In this document: positions 14,142 through 18,502 of the stretch, piece by piece
Layout of the letters: every line of letters starts with the position of its first letter
How positions within the stretch are numbered: the stretch's first letter is position 1
DNA from: an uncultured Lachnospiraceae bacterium
GTDB lineage: Bacteria > Bacillota > Clostridia > Lachnospirales > Lachnospiraceae
Length of the DNA stretch: 18,502 bases
Assembly: GCA_900548905.1 (NCBI GenBank)
Contig: URMK01000088.1
Location: 1-18,502, forward strand
Direction: 5' to 3'
Translations under genes and position numbers: made by a program
The notes under the pieces: model-generated
Seen by the model: only the letters and a program-made list of their open reading frames with translations
Told to the model about the DNA's origin: nothing
Databases searched by the model: none

Positions 14142-14582
14142 ATGGCGTATCCTTTTAAAAAATATAACTATAGTGTGCGGGCGGATGGGGAAATAATAGG
14201 AAAGTTTTCCGAAATCAGTTCGCCGGAAGTTTTGGAAGCTCCCATAGAATACAGAGAAGGCTATGTCTCTGCGGACATAGCGGGAAGACGGCAGGGGATT
14301 GTCAAATATGGCAATATTATCATGAAATGGGGAGAAGCAGTTTCCGGAGAACTGAAGAAATGGATACAGGAAACAGAAGGCGGAAGCATTGTACGCAAAA
14401 CGGTGGAGATCAGCCTTTTGGACGATACGCAGCGGGAAATAGCGGCCTGGAAGGTAATAAATGCATGGCCTGTTAAATGGAGCTATTCGAACAGAGGGAC
14501 CGGAAATGACGGGAGCACGGAGGCGGATATGAGCTTTGAAAGCCTGGGATTATCCCATGAAGGTTTTAACCGGGAGAAATAG
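14142..14582 (+). CDS. Lone gp19-like contractile-injection/phage tail tube protein
   Basis: The ATG at 14142 is preferred: GGAAGAG lies 6 nt upstream and the product starts MAYPFKKYNYSVRADG as in the family; an upstream ATG at 14118 overlaps the phosphoesterase stop. The 146-residue protein has the diagnostic points of TIGR02241/T4 gp19-like tail tube proteins: EYREG at 36-40, KYGNI at 55-59, LLDD at 92-95, NAWPVKW at 107-113, and HEGF near the C-terminus. Such proteins polymerise into the inner tube of contractile phage tails and extracellular injection systems. No sheath, baseplate, spike, terminator ATPase or phage gene accompanies it here, so it is an orphan of unknown role, translationally linked to a phosphoesterase. 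Confidence 0.88.
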   Translation: MAYPFKKYNYSVRADGEIIGKFSEISSPEVLEAPIEYREGYVSADIAGRRQGIVKYGNIIMKWGEAVSGELKKWIQETEGGSIVRKTVEISLLDDTQREIAAWKVINAWPVKWSYSNRGTGNDGSTEADMSFESLGLSHEGFNREK

Positions 14583-14590
14583 AAAACCAG

Positions 14591-14633
14591 AAATGCCGTA
14601 CCAGCATGGAGTTTGATTGCCGGTACGGCATTT
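14591..14633. terminator. Bidirectional terminator between tail-tube gene and nrdB
   Basis: AAATGCCGTACC and GGTACGGCATTT are perfect 12-bp inverted arms, with a further GCA/TGC pair inside. A TTTTA follows on the plus strand and a T-rich stretch on the minus strand. It sits between convergent genes. Confidence 0.78.
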
Positions 14634-14680
14634 TAAAGAGCTCTTTCAGGGTACGGCGTTTTGCGGAGCGGGTTCTCTAT

Positions 14681-15730
14681 TTACAGATCATCCACCAAAG
14701 CCGTGCTCTTGGCATAGGCGGTACTTTTTGCTTCAAAAAAGTCGGTTTTTACCATATTGGCATTGGAATACTGGCTGACCCAGGCCATGCTTTCCGGCTC
14801 TGCCGTGTGTTCCGGAAATAGTGGCTCATAGCCCAGGCTGGTCCAGCGCAGGTTGCCCAGATAATGGATATAGTCGGTTACCATATCTCCGGTAAGGCCG
14901 GGAATGCTGTTCCCGATACAGTAATGGCCCCAGTCGATTTCCTGACGTACGCCTTCCAGGAGCATTTCCTTCAGTTCCGTGATAGTTTCTGGGGTGAAAA
15001 GCTGGGGTTCTTCCTTCTGCAGCTCCAGGATGATGTTGCGGAACAGCCATAAATGAGTGTTCTCATCCCGGTTGATATAGCGGATTTCCTGGGCGGAACC
15101 GGGCATTTTGCCGTTACGGCTCAGGTTGTAGAAGAACATGAAGCCGCTGTAAAAATAAATGCCTTCCAGAATGAAGTTCGCCATCATCACTTTGAGCAGG
15201 GTGACGGGATCCTTATGTTCCTGGAATTCATTGTAGCAGTTCCCGATAAAAGTGTTTCTGCGCAGCAGGTGTTCGTCATCCTTCCATTGGTACAGAATGG
15301 CATTGCGCTGCGTAGGGCTGCATATGGTATCCAGCATATAACTGTAGCTCTGGCTGTGCACACATTCCTGGAAGGTCTGTATGGACAGACAAAGGTTCAC
15401 TTCATTGGCTGTAATATATTCCCCGATGTGGGGCAGGTTAGCCGTCTGGATGGAATCCAGAAAAACAAGAAAGCTTAATATTTTATCATAAGCGGTCTGT
15501 TCTGCCGGCAAAAGCCTTGGATAGTCCTTAACATCGGCGGAGAGGTTGATTTCCTCCGGTATCCAGAAATTGTTCATAGCCTGCCGGTACCAGTCACTCA
15601 CCCAGGGATAACGCATATTATTAAAATCGTTCAGGTTTGTGGTATTTCCGTTTATCATACGGCGCAGACGCACATCCGTATCCCCTTCCGGGTTAAAAAG
15701 CGGTTTCTTTCTCAATTCATTCATTTCCAT
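14681..15730 (-). CDS. nrdB: Class Ia ribonucleotide reductase beta subunit (radical-generating)
   Basis: This 349-residue ferritin-like protein houses the diiron-type site and tyrosyl radical used by NrdA. Metal ligands by alignment to Escherichia coli NrdB motifs are Asp92 (FLDSIQ), Glu122 and His125 (QECVHSQSY), Glu189 (ILEGIYFY), and Glu223/His226 (RDENTHLW). The radical Tyr is Tyr129. The Trp of the radical path is in NNFWIPEE and a C-terminal Tyr (STAYAKST) is present. The start is either ATG 15730 (AGGA three nt upstream) or ATG 15724 (spacing nine); the second has better SD spacing. It lies 52 bp after nrdA in the same operon. Confidence 0.94.
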   Translation of the reverse strand: MEMNELRKKPLFNPEGDTDVRLRRMINGNTTNLNDFNNMRYPWVSDWYRQAMNNFWIPEEINLSADVKDYPRLLPAEQTAYDKILSFLVFLDSIQTANLPHIGEYITANEVNLCLSIQTFQECVHSQSYSYMLDTICSPTQRNAILYQWKDDEHLLRRNTFIGNCYNEFQEHKDPVTLLKVMMANFILEGIYFYSGFMFFYNLSRNGKMPGSAQEIRYINRDENTHLWLFRNIILELQKEEPQLFTPETITELKEMLLEGVRQEIDWGHYCIGNSIPGLTGDMVTDYIHYLGNLRWTSLGYEPLFPEHTAEPESMAWVSQYSNANMVKTDFFEAKSTAYAKSTALVDDL

Positions 15731-15782
15731 GTATCCTTTCCATGTATATTCCGCACCCCTGCGGGCGGGACGGATGCTTACT

Positions 15783-18299
15783 TTAAGAAGAGCAGCTTTC
15801 GCATTCTTCCACTTCCAGAGATTTACTTCTTATATAATAGATGGTTTTAACGCCGCATTCCCAGGCCTCAATATAGAGGGAAAGCACCTGGCGCAGGGTA
15901 TAATCGTTAGTGATATACAGATTCATACTCTGCGCCTGGTCGATATGGCGCTGACGCACCCCGCAGGCGCGCACGCTCATGCTCTGGTCAATGAGATGGG
16001 CGTTTTTATAGTACCAGTAGGTTTTCATGGAAAGCTCCGGAGCTACCCTGGGAAGCATGAAGCCCTTCTTTTCTTCCAGGAAAAAGCGTTTCATGATGGG
16101 GTCAAGCCCTGCTGTGGTGCCGGAGAGGATACTGGTGCTGCTGGTGGGGGCCACGGCAAGAAGATAGGCATTGCGCATTCCCTGGGAAGCGACTTTTTCC
16201 TTCAGTTCCTTCCAGGCGGGGGAAAGATACCCGCGTTTCTCAAAATAAGCGCCGGTCTGCCAATCGCTGCCTTCAAAGTATTCATAGCTGCCTTTTTCCG
16301 CCGCAAGAGAAGAACTGGCGGCGATGGCGGCGCGGTTGATCCGTTCGAAAACATCGTCAGCAAAGGATAAATGGTTTTCATTTTCCCAGGGGATCTGATG
16401 TCTGGCAAGCATATGATGATAGCCGCTCACGCCCAGGCCTATGCTTCTGTAGCGGCGGTTTGTAAGCTTGGCGTAGGGAAGGGCATAGAAATTCAAATCA
16501 ATGACATTGTCCAGTGCACGGACGGCGGTTGCCACTACATCGGAGAGATAAGCATCGTTTTCTACGGGAAGATTGCCCAGGGATAGGCTTGCCAGGTTGC
16601 AGACTACGAAATCACCGGGACGTGTGGTATTCACGACCACGGTATCCCCGTTTTCCGTGCGTATTTCGGAGCTTACCGATTCGATGGGAGACATATTCTG
16701 GGCGATTTCCGTACACAGGTTGGAGCAGTAAATCATCCCTTTGTGGCTGTTGGGGTTAGCCCGGTTTACCGTATCCCTGTTAAACGTAAACGGCGTTCCG
16801 GTTTCAACGGCGGATTTGAGGATCAGACGGACGATTTCCTTCAGGGATACCACCCGTTTGGAAATGCGGGAATCCCGGACACATTCCTGATACCGGATTT
16901 CCCATTCTTCCCCGTAATAGTCCTCCAGGGAGTAGCCTTTTACCGTGAGGATTTCATGAGGACACATCAGATGCCAGTCCTGGTTCAGATCCTCCTTTAC
17001 CATTTTCCAGAACAAATCGGGATAGCAGACCGCAGGGAAAATATCATGGGCTTTCATACGGTCATCCCCGTTATTGGTACGAAGCTGCAGAAATTCCGGC
17101 AAATCCCGGTGCCAGGCATCCAGATATACGGCGGCGGCGCCCTGGCGCATGCCCAGCTGATCCACGGCCACAGCGGTATCATTGACCAGCTTGATCCACC
17201 GGATCACCCCGCCTGCCGCACCCTCGAAGCCCCGGATGGAGCTTCCCGTGGCACGTACCTTACCGAAGTAAAGCCCCATGCCGCCGCCGAATTTGCTCAC
17301 CTGGGCAAAATTGTCCACGCTCCGGTAGATACCCTCCAGGCTGTCGGGAACGGTGTCGATAAAACAGCTGGAAAGCTGGTGGTAGGGCTTGCGCGCATTG
17401 GAAAGGGTGGGGGTGGCCAATGTGACCTCCATACGGCTTAAGCAGTTATAGAATTTTTTAACCCAGTTCATGCGGTTCCGCTTTTCTTTCATAGCCAGAT
17501 GGAGGGCTACACTTAAGTACATTTCCTGGGGCGTTTCCAGGAGGATATGGTTTTTTGTCCGTATGCAGTACCGTTTCAGCAGGAGATCCAGCCCGGCATA
17601 GGTGAACAGCTCGTCCCTGGTGTCATCCAAAAACAAGGATGCTTCTTCCAGCTCTTCCCTGCTGTACTGTTCCAGGATATAGCTTCCGTACAGCTCCAAA
17701 TCCGTAAGATAACGCAGCTTTTCATAGAAGCAGGTAATTCTGGCCTCTTCCATGCGTAAAGCGATTGCATTGTGTGCCTGGTAATTCAAAAGTCTGGCGG
17801 CAACAAATTCCCAGCGGGGTGCCTCCTGGGTAGTGAGTTCTACGGCTGCCTTAATCAAAGCCGTGAGTTTTTCCTCCGTTTTCATTTCCGGTTTGCAGAA
17901 CGCGTGGTATTTAGCGGAAAGATGAAGAAGGGAATATTCTTCCCCGGGAAAATCCTTCTGTATTTTACGGAAAACGGACTCCAGTGCAGGATCGGAGGCG
18001 GCTTCACCCAGAGAGACCCTGGCGTCCCTTAAAAGGGAGCGCTTCTGGCGGTAGAGAATATAATTTTTAGCTTCTGTAAAAAAGCCCTGTTCCATCAGTG
18101 TCTGTTCTACCTGATCCTGGATCCCTTCCACGCTGGTGATGCTTCTTGCGGTAAGCTTTTCTTCTACGGATACAAGCAGATCCCCCATAACGGAAGGGGC
18201 CGGGTTACTCCCTGTGCTTTCAAATGCTTTTTTCATGGCGGTAATGATTTTCTGGCCGTCATAATCTTCCTGACGGCCGTTACGTTTCGTGATATCCAT
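15783..18299 (-). CDS. nrdA: Class Ia ribonucleotide reductase alpha subunit (ATP-cone containing)
   Basis: This catalytic subunit reduces ribonucleoside diphosphates to deoxy forms. The start at 18299 has AGGAG 6 nt upstream; a TTG in frame at 18341 has no SD. The product has 838 residues. Residues 3-92 are an ATP-cone, the allosteric activity site (ITKRNGRQEDYDGQKI). The barrel carries Cys311 (SSCFIDT), Asn526/Cys528/Glu530 (CSNLCTE), Cys566 (VVCNLASLSLGNL), and the radical-transfer pair Tyr821/Tyr822 (TIYYIRSK). The C-terminal disulfide relay is Cys833-Cys836 (CESCSS), a CX2C form. Substrate-specificity elements are in the FGGGMG/GSSIRG region at 337-355. Expression is probably controlled by NrdR. 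Confidence 0.96.
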   Translation of the reverse strand: MDITKRNGRQEDYDGQKIITAMKKAFESTGSNPAPSVMGDLLVSVEEKLTARSITSVEGIQDQVEQTLMEQGFFTEAKNYILYRQKRSLLRDARVSLGEAASDPALESVFRKIQKDFPGEEYSLLHLSAKYHAFCKPEMKTEEKLTALIKAAVELTTQEAPRWEFVAARLLNYQAHNAIALRMEEARITCFYEKLRYLTDLELYGSYILEQYSREELEEASLFLDDTRDELFTYAGLDLLLKRYCIRTKNHILLETPQEMYLSVALHLAMKEKRNRMNWVKKFYNCLSRMEVTLATPTLSNARKPYHQLSSCFIDTVPDSLEGIYRSVDNFAQVSKFGGGMGLYFGKVRATGSSIRGFEGAAGGVIRWIKLVNDTAVAVDQLGMRQGAAAVYLDAWHRDLPEFLQLRTNNGDDRMKAHDIFPAVCYPDLFWKMVKEDLNQDWHLMCPHEILTVKGYSLEDYYGEEWEIRYQECVRDSRISKRVVSLKEIVRLILKSAVETGTPFTFNRDTVNRANPNSHKGMIYCSNLCTEIAQNMSPIESVSSEIRTENGDTVVVNTTRPGDFVVCNLASLSLGNLPVENDAYLSDVVATAVRALDNVIDLNFYALPYAKLTNRRYRSIGLGVSGYHHMLARHQIPWENENHLSFADDVFERINRAAIAASSSLAAEKGSYEYFEGSDWQTGAYFEKRGYLSPAWKELKEKVASQGMRNAYLLAVAPTSSTSILSGTTAGLDPIMKRFFLEEKKGFMLPRVAPELSMKTYWYYKNAHLIDQSMSVRACGVRQRHIDQAQSMNLYITNDYTLRQVLSLYIEAWECGVKTIYYIRSKSLEVEECESCSS

Positions 18300-18363
18300 G
18301 TCTGTCTCCTTTTTCCGGGCCTCGTCAGTAAGGGATGGCAAAAAAGCTGCCCGGATATATATG

Positions 18364-18379
18364 ATACTAAAACTAGTAT
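18364..18379 (-). promoter_or_regulatory. NrdR box, promoter-distal copy
   Basis: ATACTAAAACTAGTAT resembles the 16-bp NrdR consensus (CTATAT/TAG core). It lies within the nrdA leader, just downstream of the predicted transcription start, 42 bp from the second box. Confidence 0.7.
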
Positions 18380-18400
18380 TAATTTTGCCGAATTGAATCC

Positions 18401-18429
18401 ATTATATACTATATCTAGTTGTGTGGCAA
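18401..18429 (-). promoter_or_regulatory. nrdA promoter
   Basis: On the minus strand TTGCCA (18424-18429) and TATAAT (18401-18406) are separated by exactly 17 bp. The predicted transcription start is near 18394, giving a leader of about 95 nt. Confidence 0.83.
18406..18421 (-). promoter_or_regulatory. NrdR box, promoter-overlapping copy
   Basis: ATACTATATCTAGTTG fits the NrdR consensus and occupies the spacer between the -35 and -10 of the nrdA promoter, a position suited to blocking RNA polymerase. NrdR is the Zn-ribbon/ATP-cone repressor of ribonucleotide reductase genes in most bacteria. Confidence 0.75.
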
Positions 18430-18502
18430 GAACGGAAAACACAACGGGTTCAGAAAAAAATTCTGCGTACCACCCGGGGGAAGGTCTCCATCCTGGTCCT
18501 CT
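18430..18502. other. Unassigned sequence upstream of the nrdA promoter
   Basis: No gene or clear regulatory element is seen in these last 73 bp. There is a G/C run (CCCGGGGG) near 18473. The stretch is too short at the edge to judge. Confidence 0.3.

Noticed and set aside
13368..14680. Prophage or tailocin remnant around the tail-tube gene
   Set aside because: No other phage-type gene, integrase, attachment repeat or tRNA target is visible nearby, and the flanking genes are ordinary chromosomal genes.
15731..15782. Possible separate promoter or terminator between nrdA and nrdB
   Set aside because: The 52-bp gap is GC-rich but shows no stem with T run and no promoter hexamers, so the two genes are treated as one operon.
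18300..18341. TTG-initiated extension of NrdA
   Set aside because: There is no SD at 18341, while the ATG at 18299 has AGGAG at 6 nt and begins directly at the ATP-cone.

Overview
The window looks like chromosomal DNA of an anaerobic low-GC Gram-positive, most likely a gut Lachnospiraceae-type Clostridium relative. The evidence is the strong Shine-Dalgarno sites, a PadR/HAAS/DUF4097/PspC envelope module, a DUF4317 gene, DXP-independent vitamin B6 synthesis (PdxS/PdxT), and a surface protein ending in a VLG...TGD-type anchor signal. Identification is from motifs only; no database search was possible.

Layout. Positions 1-1187 (+) hold the 3' part of a repeat-containing, wall-anchored surface protein, closed by a terminator. 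Positions 1356-5245 (+) form a probable operon: a PadR repressor with an operator-like region over its own promoter, a HAAS/DUF1700 membrane protein with a Q/N-rich decapeptide-repeat region, a DUF4097 protein, a PspC-domain protein with its own N/G/Y/S-rich region, and a flavin-reductase-like protein. Positions 5246-5572 contain no gene. They hold a 133-bp MITE-like element with 12-bp terminal inverted repeats and flush 8-bp direct repeats, then a near-consensus promoter and a palindrome. These lead into a KdpD-like kinase lacking the usual KdpD sensor half and a KdpE-like regulator (5573-7466, +), with no kdpFABC in view.

Positions 7451-12032 (-) are a vitamin B6 block: pdxS, pdxT and an ECF S component, a terminator, a structured leader, then a pyridoxamine kinase with an odd Cys-rich insertion, followed by a DUF4317 gene whose 3' end overlaps the response regulator. 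Two tandem AAAAGTG(G/C)CAT boxes upstream of pdxS resemble PdxR (MocR) sites. Positions 12306-14582 (+) encode a lipoprotein of unknown function, a YfcE-type phosphoesterase with a helical C-terminal extension, and, translationally coupled to it, a lone contractile-injection/phage tail tube protein (gp19-like). Positions 14681-18299 (-) are nrdA and nrdB for a class Ia ribonucleotide reductase, driven from a TTGCCA-17-TATAAT promoter overlapped by an NrdR box, with a second box exactly 42 bp away.

The least ordinary items are the orphan tail-tube gene coupled to a phosphoesterase, the paired low-complexity cytoplasmic regions in the envelope operon, the structured MITE upstream of the kdpDE-like promoter, and the Cys-rich micro-repeat in the B6 kinase.
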